Positions 23,769 through 31,938 of a DNA stretch of 47,656 nucleotides are shown here, one piece after another (position 1 is the stretch's first letter; each line of letters starts with the position of its first letter). The DNA is taken from the NCBI RefSeq assembly GCF_900090245.1, contig NZ_FMDN01000032.1, positions 1-47,656 on the forward strand, given 5' to 3'. This stretch comes from Micromonospora halophytica. GTDB taxonomy: Bacteria > Actinomycetota > Actinomycetes > Mycobacteriales > Micromonosporaceae. The notes beneath the pieces are model-generated. The model saw nothing but the letters and a program-made list of their open reading frames with translations. It did no database searches and was not told the origin of the DNA. The position numbers and the translations under genes are program-made.

Positions 23769-25142
23769 TCAGCTCGCGGCGCAGGTCACCGCAGGGACGG
23801 AGTTGGTGCCGTTCCAGCTGCCGATGAAGCCGAAGCTGGTGCTGGCACCGGCGCCGAGCCGGCCGTTGTAGTCGACGTTGTGGGCGGTCCAGGTCGACCC
23901 GCTGCTGCTCAGCGTGGCGTTCCAGGACTGGCTGACCGACTGGCCGTCGGCGAAGGTCCACTTCGCCGTCCAGCCGTTGATGGCGGAGCTGCCGGCGGTC
24001 ACCTTGACCTCACCCTGGAAGCCGCCCTGCCACGAGTTGACGATGGTGTAGATGGCCGTGCAGCCACCGCTGGGCGGCGGCGTGGTGGGCGCCGGGGAGC
24101 TGGGCGCGGGTGAGCTCGGGGCCGGGGAGCTGGGCGCGGGGCTGGTCGGCGTGGTGCCGCCGTAGACCGACGCCTCCCTGGCGGTCTGCTTGATCCCGTT
24201 CGGACCGTTGAAGATCCGCTGACCCCAGCTGCTCAGGTTGTCCGGGTCGAAGTTGACGGCCATGTCCAGGTACTCGACGCCACCGCCGTTGCCGCTCCAG
24301 GACCAGCCCAGGTAGCCGATCCCGTTGGCCTGGCTGTACGACAGGATGGCGTCCTCGTCGGGGTTGCCGTCGGAGTGGTCGTGGCCGAACTCGCCGACCA
24401 CGATGGGCAGCCCGGCGCTGCGGAACCGGCCCAGGTAGTCGCTGACCTCGGCGGCGGTGTCGAAGACGCCGTACATGTGGATCGAGAAGACGGTGTTCTT
24501 CTGCGGGTCGGCGTTGAACACCGAGGCGGCGTTGTCGCGCATGGTGAAGGACCAGTCCTGGCCCCAGTTGGGCGCGTCCACCATGATCGTGTGGGTGATG
24601 CCGTTGGCGCGCAGCCGCTTGATCGCGTTGGCGGTGTCGGTGGCCCAGGTGCCGTAACCCTGGTTGCCGTACGGCTCGTTGCCGATGTTGACGATGACGT
24701 ACTTCTCCTGGCCCTGCAGGGCGCCGGCGATGCTGAGCCAGTAGTCGACCGCGCGGTCCAGGGTGATTGCGCCGCTCTGCTCGCCGTAGCCGGTGGTGTC
24801 GTGCACCTCCAGCACGCAGATCAGCCGGTTGGCCTTGCACAGGGAGATCACGTTGCTGACGTCGGTGGCGCTGTTCTTCGTCCAGCGGTCGCCGCTGGCC
24901 AGCACCACCCGGACGGTGTTCGCGCCGAGCGCCTTGATGTCGGCGAACGAGCTGGTCTGCTGCGGGTACCAGGTGTGCGCGTGGTTGACGCCGCGCATGA
25001 CGAACTCGGCCCCGTTGGCGTCGTAGAGCTTGCCGCCGGAGACGGTGAACCCGGCCGCGGCGTGCGCCGGCTGGACGAAGGCGAAGACGGCGGCGAGCGC
25101 GGTGAGCAGGGCAACGCCGGCGACCCAGAGTCGCTTTCTCAT
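23769..25142 (-). CDS. secreted GH5 beta-mannanase with CBM2
   Basis: The 457-residue extracellular enzyme has a signal peptide (MRKRLWVAGVALLTALAAVF then AFVQPAHA). The GH5 domain spans about residues 29-330, with MRGVNHAHTWYPQQ, acid/base E156 in NIGNEPYG and nucleophile E251 in VVGEFGHDH; its pattern matches subfamily 8 endo-1,4-beta-mannanases. A linker of SSPAP repeats (about 331-360) leads to a CBM2 cellulose-binding module (361-457) with flanking Cys361 and Cys454. It would cut mannan in plant cell walls. ATG 25142 has TGAGGA upstream. Two AACCGGTT repeats in the upstream region suggest LacI-type control. Confidence 0.92.
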   Translation of the reverse strand: MRKRLWVAGVALLTALAAVFAFVQPAHAAAGFTVSGGKLYDANGAEFVMRGVNHAHTWYPQQTSSFADIKALGANTVRVVLASGDRWTKNSATDVSNVISLCKANRLICVLEVHDTTGYGEQSGAITLDRAVDYWLSIAGALQGQEKYVIVNIGNEPYGNQGYGTWATDTANAIKRLRANGITHTIMVDAPNWGQDWSFTMRDNAASVFNADPQKNTVFSIHMYGVFDTAAEVSDYLGRFRSAGLPIVVGEFGHDHSDGNPDEDAILSYSQANGIGYLGWSWSGNGGGVEYLDMAVNFDPDNLSSWGQRIFNGPNGIKQTAREASVYGGTTPTSPAPSSPAPSSPAPSSPAPTTPPPSGGCTAIYTIVNSWQGGFQGEVKVTAGSSAINGWTAKWTFADGQSVSQSWNATLSSSGSTWTAHNVDYNGRLGAGASTSFGFIGSWNGTNSVPAVTCAAS

Positions 25143-25281
25143 GGTTTTCCTCAGGAAGTGTCGACCCCGTGCCCTGGTGGGGTGAGTGGTGGTGACGGTG
25201 GCGGACGACTGTAGCCCGGCAGCCGCCGCCCGACTCCCCGGTCGCGCAGGGATCAGCGTAGGACGATGTTTCGAGGAAAGC

Positions 25282-25404
25282 AACCGGTTAAGTTCGTGAC
25301 CTGTTCACCGGGTCGACCTGCGGCGGCCCACGCCGACCGTGGGCCGCCACAGGGGCGGTCATCCCCACCACAGGATGTGACGCCGCCGGCCTGAACCGGT
25401 TAAG
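25282..25404. promoter_or_regulatory. pair of AACCGGTT operator-like sites
   Basis: AACCGGTTAAG occurs exactly at 25282-25292 and 25394-25404, 112 bp apart and in the same orientation, within the 411-bp non-coding region upstream of the mannanase. The core AACCGGTT is a perfect palindrome of the kind bound by LacI-family repressors. No LacI gene lies in the window. Confidence 0.6.
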
Positions 25405-25553
25405 CGGGACCCTAGACCGGGCCTGCGTCCCCGTCAAGGATCCGCACCTGGCGAGCGGTGTGTTGGCAGCGGGGCGCGCGAACCGGACAGCAGGGTTGGC
25501 CACCGCCGGCCGGGGTATCCGGTGACGATCGCCGGGCGGAAGGAGAAACCAGG

Positions 25554-26516
25554 ATGGTCAGCGTCGGCTACACCCTGATGTGCGAGCAGGCCGGTCCGAA
25601 GCAGCTGGTCGACTACGCGGTGCGGGCGGAGGCGGCCGGTTTCGACCAGCTGGTCATCTCCGACCACTACTACCCGTGGCTGGATTCGCAGGGCCACTCC
25701 CCGTACGCCTGGTCGGTGCTCGGCGCGGTCGCGCACGCCACCAGCCGGGCCGAGCTGATGTCCTTCGTGACCTGCCCCATCCGCCGCTACCACCCGGCCG
25801 TCGTCGCGCAGAAGGCCAGCACCGTCGGGGCGCTCTCCGACGGCCGGTTCACCCTCGGCCTGGGCGCCGGGGAGAACCTCAACGAGCACGTCGTCGGCGC
25901 GTGGCCGCACGTACAACAGCGGCACGAGATGTTCGAGGAGGCGTTGCAGATCATCCGGCCACTGCTGGGCGGCGAGACACTCAGCTTCTCCGGCAACCAC
26001 TACGACGTGCCGGAGGCGTACGTCTGGGACCGGCCCGATCGGCCCGTGCCGATGGCCGTCGCCGCCTCCGGGCCGTCGTCGGCCGCGCTCGCCGCCGAGC
26101 ACGCCGACGGCATCGTCGCCACCGAGCCGGACCCCCGGATCATCCAGCTCTACGACGACGCGGGCGGCGTCGGTCAGCCCCGCTACGGCCAGGTCGCCAT
26201 CTGCTACGGCCCGGACGAAGCCGAGTGCCGCAAGATCGTGCACGACCAGTTCCGCTGGTTCGGGATGGGCTGGAAGGTCAACGCCGATCTGCCCGGGCCG
26301 GAGGCGTTCACCGCCGCCACCCGGTACGTACGCGAGGAGGACGTCGCCGAGGGCATCTCCTGCGGCCCGGACCTGGACGCCCATGTCGAGGCGTTCAAGA
26401 AGTTCGTCGACGCGGGCTTCACCCATGTGGCGATCGTGCAGGTGGGCGGCGACACCCAACCGATGTTCCTGGACTGGGCGCAGGAGGAACTGCTGCCCCG
26501 ACTGCGCGAGCTGTGA
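25554..26516 (+). CDS. F420-dependent LLM class oxidoreductase (TIGR03557-like)
   Basis: The 320-residue flavin-fold enzyme belongs to the luciferase-like monooxygenase superfamily, actinobacterial F420-dependent branch. It begins VSVGYTLMCEQAGPKQLVDYA and continues FDQLVISDHYYPWLDSQGHS, LMSFVTCPIRRYHPAVVAQKA, GRFTLGLGAGENLNEHVVG and WPHVQQRHEMFEEAL; the family usually has a G6PDH-like F420-binding barrel. The substrate is unknown, although TIGR03557 proteins sit near glucose-6-phosphate dehydrogenase-like enzymes. ATG 25554 has AAGGAG 8 nt upstream. It overlaps the alpha/beta hydrolase gene, so the two are coupled. Confidence 0.88.
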   Translation: MVSVGYTLMCEQAGPKQLVDYAVRAEAAGFDQLVISDHYYPWLDSQGHSPYAWSVLGAVAHATSRAELMSFVTCPIRRYHPAVVAQKASTVGALSDGRFTLGLGAGENLNEHVVGAWPHVQQRHEMFEEALQIIRPLLGGETLSFSGNHYDVPEAYVWDRPDRPVPMAVAASGPSSAALAAEHADGIVATEPDPRIIQLYDDAGGVGQPRYGQVAICYGPDEAECRKIVHDQFRWFGMGWKVNADLPGPEAFTAATRYVREEDVAEGISCGPDLDAHVEAFKKFVDAGFTHVAIVQVGGDTQPMFLDWAQEELLPRLREL

Positions 26517-27373
26517 GACCGACCGTGCCGGGGCGGTCCGGGGCCCGACCGAGCGGGCCGGGACGCTTCGGGGCCCCCGAGCTGCGGCTCGCCCTGGCCG
26601 CGCCCCGGCCCGCCGCCGGCCTGACCAGCGAGTGGCGGCTGGTCGACGGGCTGCGCGCGCACACCCGCCGGGCGGCCGACCCGGGCGGCGACACTCCCCC
26701 GGTGGTGCTGGTGCACGGGCTGGCCGTCTCGCACCGCTACCTCACCCCGCTGGCCGTCACGCTGTCGGCCACCCATCCGGTGTACGTGCCAGACCTGCCC
26801 GGCTTCGGGCTGACCGAACGGCCCGGTCGGGCGTACGACGCCCGGCAGCACGCCGCGTTCCTGGCAGCATGGCTGGCCGCGTACCGGCTGCCGCCGGTCT
26901 GCCTGGTCGGCCACTCGTTCGGCGCGGAGGTCGCCGCCGCGCTGGCCGCCCGCCGGCCCGACGCGGTACGTGCCCTGGTGCTCGCCGGCCCGACCAGCGA
27001 CCCGGCCGCCCGGACCCGCCACGGGCTGTTCGGCCGCTGGCTGGTCGACACCGTGCGGGAAGCGCCGTTGCAGGCGCCGATCCTGCTGCGCGACGTGTGG
27101 GACGCCCGCCCCTGGCGGGTGTACGCCACCCTCGCCCACTCGGTCCACAACCCGATCGAGGAGGACCTGGTCCGGGTCACCGCGCCGACCCTCGTGGTGA
27201 CCGGCTCCCGGGACCCTGTCGTACCACCGGCCTGGCGCTCCCAGGTGGCCCGGCTGGTCCCCCACGCCCGCCCGTTGGCCGTGCCGGGCGCCGCGCACAA
27301 CGTCGCGACCACCGCGCCCCGTGAGGTGGCCGACGCGATCCGCACCCTGCTCGCCCCGCCCCTGACAAGGTGA
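26513..27373 (+). CDS. alpha/beta fold hydrolase
   Basis: The 286-residue hydrolase has the nucleophile elbow GHSFG (Ser in VCLVGHSFGAEVAAALA), an oxyanion loop LVHGLAVSHR, the acid in TGSRDPVVP and the final His in GAAHNVA. The fold and PDLPGFGLTERPGRAYD motif recall epoxide-hydrolase or haloalkane-like esterases. GTG 26513 overlaps the stop of the LLM gene (GTGA), so the two are translationally coupled and likely act on a common compound. It has no signal peptide. Substrate unknown. Confidence 0.87.
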   Translation: MRPTVPGRSGARPSGPGRFGAPELRLALAAPRPAAGLTSEWRLVDGLRAHTRRAADPGGDTPPVVLVHGLAVSHRYLTPLAVTLSATHPVYVPDLPGFGLTERPGRAYDARQHAAFLAAWLAAYRLPPVCLVGHSFGAEVAAALAARRPDAVRALVLAGPTSDPAARTRHGLFGRWLVDTVREAPLQAPILLRDVWDARPWRVYATLAHSVHNPIEEDLVRVTAPTLVVTGSRDPVVPPAWRSQVARLVPHARPLAVPGAAHNVATTAPREVADAIRTLLAPPLTR

Positions 27374-27377
27374 ACCC

Positions 27378-27497
27378 ATGCGCATCGGCAACACGGAGAT
27401 CCGGCCCGCCGGCGGCGGCCTCGGCTGCCTCCTGATGATCCTCTTCTCGATCCTCGCCTCGGTGGTGCTGACCGTCCTGCTCAACCTGGTGCTCTGA
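27378..27497 (+). CDS. 39-residue single-pass membrane peptide
   Basis: A short ORF starts at ATG 27378, 5 bp after the hydrolase stop, with AAGGTG 6 nt upstream. It begins MRIGNTEIRPAGGGLGC and continues with a hydrophobic helix (LLMILFSILASVVLTVLLNLVL) that ends the protein. It is too small for routine gene finders but has a ribosome site and codon use like the neighbours. It may form a tail-anchored helper of the coupled LLM/hydrolase pair. Function unknown. Confidence 0.65.
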   Translation: MRIGNTEIRPAGGGLGCLLMILFSILASVVLTVLLNLVL

Positions 27498-27541
27498 GCC
27501 GGTCGGCCGGCATCGGCCACCCCGCCTTCCGGTTGCCGGCC

Positions 27542-28399
27542 TTACGGATACCGGCGGGGCGGGAACGGTTGCACGCTGCGTACGGGCGACCAGCCGGACT
27601 CGTCCTCGTGGCCGTCGACCAGCCGGACGGCGGCGGCGAGAGCCAGCGCCCCGTCGGGGCCGCCGAGCGCGGCCAGCCCCCGGAAGGTGACGGCCACGAC
27701 CTCGGCGGCGACGCCCAGCCCCGCCCCGGCCACCCGGAACGCCCCGAGCCCGGTCGCCGCCCGGGCCGCACGGCCGGCGACCGTGGTGGTGCCCGGTCCC
27801 TGCGGGTCGTCGTCCCGGACCACCCCGACGGTCAGGTCCTCGTACGGCAGGGCCGAGCCGGGCACGCGGTGGCCGAACAGGACCCGGTGCCATCGCCCGT
27901 CGCGCCGCTCGACCAGCGTGCGGTGCAACGGCGCGTCCAGCGGCGGCGGAACGGGCCGGACGGGCACCCGGAGCGGTTCGTCCGTCCACACCAGCCCTTC
28001 GGCGACCCGGAGCAGCGCGGCATCGGCGGCGGACAGCCCGGTGGCCATGACCGTCGCCCCGACCCCGGCGACGGGTTCCCAGCGGAGCGCGGTATGCCGA
28101 CCGTCGACGCTGGACCGCAGGACGGCCGGCAGACCGTGCACCCGGGCCGTCCGGCCGCCCCGCCAGCGGATCGACGCCTCCTCGGCGGTGGGGCCGAGCT
28201 GTACGGTCACCACCCGGCTCCCGGCCACCGGCTCGTCCGCTGTCAGGCGCGGCACCGGACCGGTGGACCGGCGCAGCGGCGCGAGGGCGACCAGGCAGTG
28301 CGCGTCCCGCCCACCCGACCACGTCCGGTGGCTCAGCCCTTCCGGCAACCAGCCCACCCGGAACGACCGTCGTGCCGGATCGAACTCCTGGTACCGCAT
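27542..28399 (-). CDS. hypothetical protein, unknown function
   Basis: The 285-residue product starts MRYQEFDPARRSFRVGWLPE and is rich in Arg, Val and Trp without signal peptide or clear transmembrane helix. Segments such as ASIRWRGGRTARVHGLP and ATVMATGLSAADAALLRVAEGL suggest beta-strand-rich, possibly exposed structure. The C-terminal part has a Gly/Ala-rich helix (GAFRVAGAGLGVAAEVVAVTF). I do not recognise a domain. Leftward orientation, convergent with the 39-residue peptide gene and 149 bp from the EEP gene stop. Function unknown. Confidence 0.6.
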   Translation of the reverse strand: MRYQEFDPARRSFRVGWLPEGLSHRTWSGGRDAHCLVALAPLRRSTGPVPRLTADEPVAGSRVVTVQLGPTAEEASIRWRGGRTARVHGLPAVLRSSVDGRHTALRWEPVAGVGATVMATGLSAADAALLRVAEGLVWTDEPLRVPVRPVPPPLDAPLHRTLVERRDGRWHRVLFGHRVPGSALPYEDLTVGVVRDDDPQGPGTTTVAGRAARAATGLGAFRVAGAGLGVAAEVVAVTFRGLAALGGPDGALALAAAVRLVDGHEDESGWSPVRSVQPFPPRRYP

Positions 28400-28548
28400 C
28401 GGCGCCTCCCCGCGTTGCCGGCCCTGTCACCGTAGCGATGCCGCCCGGCGGCGGGAACGGTTGCCCGGTCCGCGGCGCGGCGGCCCGGGCACGGGTCACG
28501 TCGTCACGACGCCGGGGGCCGCGAGCACGGTCGACGCCGGTGGCCGGC

Positions 28549-29358
28549 TCAGGCCGGGTCCAGCTCCAGCTCCGCGACGACCGGGTAGTGGTCGGAGGCA
28601 TGGTCGGCGTCCCCGCCACGGACCACCCGCACCTGCCGGGTGAGGGTGGCGACCCGCGCGGTGCCGAGCAGGTAGTCCAGCCGCATCCCGGAGAACTCCG
28701 CCCCGCCGTGCCGGGTCGGCACGGTCAGCCCGGCAGCGTCGGGGGCGGCGCCGGCACGCAGCGGCCAGAGGTCGACCAGGCCGGCCGCCCGCAGCCGGGA
28801 CACCGCACGGGTGTCCACGGTACGGCCGTCGCGGCGCAGGTGCCGGCGGCGGTGGTGCGCCGACAGGCCGGCCAGCCGGGCGGTGTGGTCGACGGCCGGG
28901 TCGAGGGTGTTCAGGTCACCGGCGAGCAGCGTCAACTCCCCACCGGTACGCCGGACGGCCGCCGCCAACCAGTCGGCCTCCATCCGCCGCCGGCCGCCCG
29001 AGTACGGACTCAGGTGGGTGCTGAACACGGTCAGCGGTCCGGCCGAGGTGTCCACGACGACGCGGGCAGCGGCGTGGTGGAAGGGGCGGCGCACCCGCCC
29101 GGCGTACCGCACCCGCAGCGACGGGCGGACCAGCACGGCGACGGGCTGCCCGAAGCAGGAGCGGGCCAGGTGGGGACGCATCCCCACCCGGTCCGCGACG
29201 TCGGCGAGCAGCCCATCCCGGTCGAAGTCCCGCAGCTCCTGCACCGCCAGCAGGTCGGGGTGCTCGGCGGCGACCACGCCGGTCACCAGGCCCAGCCGGT
29301 CGGCCCCGCCCCGGTCCCGACCGCCGGTCCTGATGTTCCAGGTCATCACCCGCAGCAC
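28549..29358 (-). CDS. endonuclease/exonuclease/phosphatase family protein
   Basis: The 269-residue protein has the EEP (DNase I-like) fold: MTWNIRTGG near the start, LLAVQELRDFDRD, TVFSTHLSPYSG, LLAGDLNTLDP, and the terminal DHASDHYPVVAELEL with the SDH catalytic pair. Substrates in this fold range from nucleic acid to sphingomyelin or phosphoinositide. GTG 29358 or ATG 29346 may be the start; the GTG is used. It begins 10 bp after the PAP2 stop on the same strand, so they form one transcript, which makes a phosphoester or lipid substrate possible. Confidence 0.82.
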   Translation of the reverse strand: MLRVMTWNIRTGGRDRGGADRLGLVTGVVAAEHPDLLAVQELRDFDRDGLLADVADRVGMRPHLARSCFGQPVAVLVRPSLRVRYAGRVRRPFHHAAARVVVDTSAGPLTVFSTHLSPYSGGRRRMEADWLAAAVRRTGGELTLLAGDLNTLDPAVDHTARLAGLSAHHRRRHLRRDGRTVDTRAVSRLRAAGLVDLWPLRAGAAPDAAGLTVPTRHGGAEFSGMRLDYLLGTARVATLTRQVRVVRGGDADHASDHYPVVAELELDPA

Positions 29359-29368
29359 GGTCGACCCG

Positions 29369-30859
29369 TCAGTCCACCCGGCCGGCCTTGGCCAGCTCGT
29401 CGTCCAGCTCGCCGATCTGTTCGGACTCGATGGCCGGCCGATTGCCCTCGCGCAGGTCCTCATTGGGTCGGACCACCCAGTAGAGCAGTCCGATCCAGAG
29501 CGCGCTGAGCAGGATCGCGCCCATGAAGTCGGTCGGGTGGTGCATGCCCCGGTACATCCGGGAGACCGCCACCCCGACCGGCATGATCACCGCGAGTGCC
29601 ACGAAGATCCACCGCCACCACCGGTCGGTACGCGGGAAGACGATCAGCGTGACGGCGAGCCAGACGCAGATCGTGGCGGCGATGTGCCCGGACGGGAACG
29701 ACGAGGTCGGCATCGGCCCGTCGAGGTTGCCCACCGGCGGGCGCGGCCGGTCCACCGCCGCGGCGGAGGCGAGGAAGAGGCTCAGCTCACCGAACATGGC
29801 CAGCGCCACGAAGAGCACCGGACGCCAGCGCCGCCACACCGCGAGCACCAGCGGGCAGAAGACCAGCGAGATGAGCAGGATGGCGTGGGTGTCGCCGGCC
29901 TTGCTCCACCAGTAGCTGACGTCGTCCCGGCCCGGGGTGCGGTGCTCGGCGAACCAGCGCGGCACGTCGGTGTCGAGGGTGGCGAAGAAGGTGCCGCCGG
30001 CGTGGTAGCTGACGAACATGCCGAAGCCGTACAGCACGCCGAGCACCAGCACCCAGCCGACCAGCAGCTCGAAGACGGCGGCCCGGGGATGCGGCAGCAG
30101 GTGCGCCTCGTCGGGGGCGGGCGCCACCTCGTGCGCGGCCTCCGGCTCCAGCCCTTCGGTCAGCGACGGGACCCGCCGGCCGCGCTCCACCCGCCACAAC
30201 CGGAAGGCGTACCCGGTGACGCCGAGCCAGGCCGCGCCCAGCAGCCAGGCCCCGAGCACGTCGGAGACGAAGTGCACGCCCAGCGCGATGCGGGTCAGCC
30301 CGATCAGGAACACGAGCGTGCCGACCAGGGCGATCGCCGGCTTGCGCCAACGGCGGGACATCGCCGGCAGGAAGACCAGCAGCAGCGCACCGTACGCGAC
30401 GAAGGAACCGAGGGCGTGCCCGCTGGGGAAGCTGTTCCCGGCGTACGCGCCGATCGGCACCTCCACCTCGGGGCGCAACCGGTCGACCAGGGTCTTGAGC
30501 GCCGGGTCGAGGATCAGCGCGCCGAGGCCGGTGACGATCAGGAAGACCGCGAGGCGGCCCTGCCGGCGGATCAGCAGGCCGATCACGGCGACCGAGACCA
30601 ACCAGATGATCACCGCCCGGCCGCCCAGGTCGGTGAGGGCGTTGAGCACGGTGACCAGCGGCCCGTGCGGGGCGATCAGGTCGTTGAGCCAGGCGGCGAC
30701 ACCGTGGTCGACGTCGTAGAGCGGGGTCCACCGGACCCGGACCAGCACGAGCAGCAGACCGAAGCCGACTCCGGTGCCGAGCACCAGCGCCAGACCGGCG
30801 AGCGTCCGCTCGGTGAAATGACCGAGGGGTCGTCGCAACACCTCTTTGACCGCGCTCAC
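29369..30859 (-). CDS. phosphatase with two fused PAP2 domains
   Basis: The 496-residue integral membrane protein contains two PAP2 (type 2 phosphatidic acid phosphatase) domains. The first has KTLVDRLRP (122-130), PSGH (145-148) and TRIALGVHFVSD. The second has VDRPRPP, PSGH (389-392) and SRMYRGMHHPTD; the Lys expected at the start of its first motif appears to be Ala. About a dozen hydrophobic segments are spread over the protein. GTG 30859 has GGGAGG 6 nt upstream. It would dephosphorylate a lipid such as phosphatidate or undecaprenyl pyrophosphate. Neighbours with a diacylglycerol kinase and EEP enzyme indicate lipid turnover. Confidence 0.88.
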   Translation of the reverse strand: MSAVKEVLRRPLGHFTERTLAGLALVLGTGVGFGLLLVLVRVRWTPLYDVDHGVAAWLNDLIAPHGPLVTVLNALTDLGGRAVIIWLVSVAVIGLLIRRQGRLAVFLIVTGLGALILDPALKTLVDRLRPEVEVPIGAYAGNSFPSGHALGSFVAYGALLLVFLPAMSRRWRKPAIALVGTLVFLIGLTRIALGVHFVSDVLGAWLLGAAWLGVTGYAFRLWRVERGRRVPSLTEGLEPEAAHEVAPAPDEAHLLPHPRAAVFELLVGWVLVLGVLYGFGMFVSYHAGGTFFATLDTDVPRWFAEHRTPGRDDVSYWWSKAGDTHAILLISLVFCPLVLAVWRRWRPVLFVALAMFGELSLFLASAAAVDRPRPPVGNLDGPMPTSSFPSGHIAATICVWLAVTLIVFPRTDRWWRWIFVALAVIMPVGVAVSRMYRGMHHPTDFMGAILLSALWIGLLYWVVRPNEDLREGNRPAIESEQIGELDDELAKAGRVD

Positions 30860-30936
30860 GGCAGCCTCCCTCCGCTCCTGGCGAGGCGCTGTACCCGATC
30901 GGCGTTGCGCGTACACGCCGGGTGCCGCGCGCCGGG

Positions 30937-31938
30937 TCAGAGCGACGTCATGTCACCGGTGTCGTGGAGCCCCTCCCGCTCGGCCTCCGGCTCCCAGAGG
31001 TCGGGTTGGGCCGGCTCCCGCACCCCGATCCGCATCGCCTCCAGCTGGGCCGCGAAGGAGAGGCCGCCGAAGAGCGCCATGCCGGTCAGGTTCGCCCAGA
31101 GCAGCAGGGCCATCATGCCGGTCAGCGCGCCGTAGGTCTGGCCGAACCCGCCGCCGAACTTCACGTACCCGGCGAGCAGCAGGCTGGCCAGCCACCACAG
31201 GGCGGTGGCGATGCCCGCGCCGAAGAAGAGCCAGGACAGGCCGGGCTGGTTGCGTCGGGGCGCGTGCCGGAAGATCACCGCCACGGCGAGCACGGTCAGC
31301 CCGAGGCTCAACGGCCAGCGGACGACGTCCCAGGCGCCGGCGGCGAGGTCGCCCCACTCGTAGTGCCGCTCGACGGAGTCGCCCATCGCCCCACCGCCGA
31401 CCAGGATGAGAAAGCCGGCCAGCGCCGGCAGGCCGGCGGCCATGGCGAGGACCGCGGCCCGGACGTACTTCCACAGCGCCGGCCGGTCCCGCTCCACCCC
31501 GTAGATCCGGTTGGCACCGCGTTCGATCTGGGCCATCGTGGTGGTGAGCGCGACCAGTCCGGTGAGCAGACCGAGGCTCAGCGCCACCTCACCCGCCCGC
31601 TCGACGCGGTCCCCCTCACCGAGCAGCTCGCGGACCACCTCCTCGCTCTGACCGGGGGTGAGGGCCAGCACGGTGTCCGCGACGACCTGGCCGCCCTCCT
31701 CGACACCCAGCTCGGTGATCAGGCCGGTCAGCGCGATCATGAAGGGCACCACGGCGAGGCAGAGCTGCAACGCGAAGGCCCGGGAGTGGCTGAACCCGTC
31801 GCCGTAGCGGAACCGGATGAACGCGTCGCGCAGCAGGCACCAGCCGCCGTGGCGACGCAGGGTGTGCCAGGCGTCGTCGGCGGAGAGTTCCTCCTCCGAC
31901 ATCAGCCGGGTCTCGGGGACGAGTTTGGTGCTACTCAC
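30937..31938 (-). CDS. YihY/BrkB family membrane protein
   Basis: The 333-residue membrane protein belongs to the YihY/virulence factor BrkB family, whose function is uncertain (earlier annotated as ribonuclease BN). Features include about six hydrophobic segments, GDGFSHSRAFALQLCLAVVP, ERGANRIYGVERDRPALWKY and LLLWANLTGMALFGGLSFAA near the end. The GTG start at 31938 overlaps the stop of the diacylglycerol-kinase gene by 8 bp, so both are translated from one mRNA. Its relation to the lipid neighbours is inferred only from position. Confidence 0.86.
   Translation of the reverse strand: MSSTKLVPETRLMSEEELSADDAWHTLRRHGGWCLLRDAFIRFRYGDGFSHSRAFALQLCLAVVPFMIALTGLITELGVEEGGQVVADTVLALTPGQSEEVVRELLGEGDRVERAGEVALSLGLLTGLVALTTTMAQIERGANRIYGVERDRPALWKYVRAAVLAMAAGLPALAGFLILVGGGAMGDSVERHYEWGDLAAGAWDVVRWPLSLGLTVLAVAVIFRHAPRRNQPGLSWLFFGAGIATALWWLASLLLAGYVKFGGGFGQTYGALTGMMALLLWANLTGMALFGGLSFAAQLEAMRIGVREPAQPDLWEPEAEREGLHDTGDMTSL

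Noticed and set aside
24100..24150. Repeated DNA in the mannanase linker suspected as a CRISPR or tandem repeat array
   Set aside because: It is the coding repeat of SSPAP units in a disordered linker, in frame and short. No CRISPR array, cas gene or spacer structure is present anywhere in the window.
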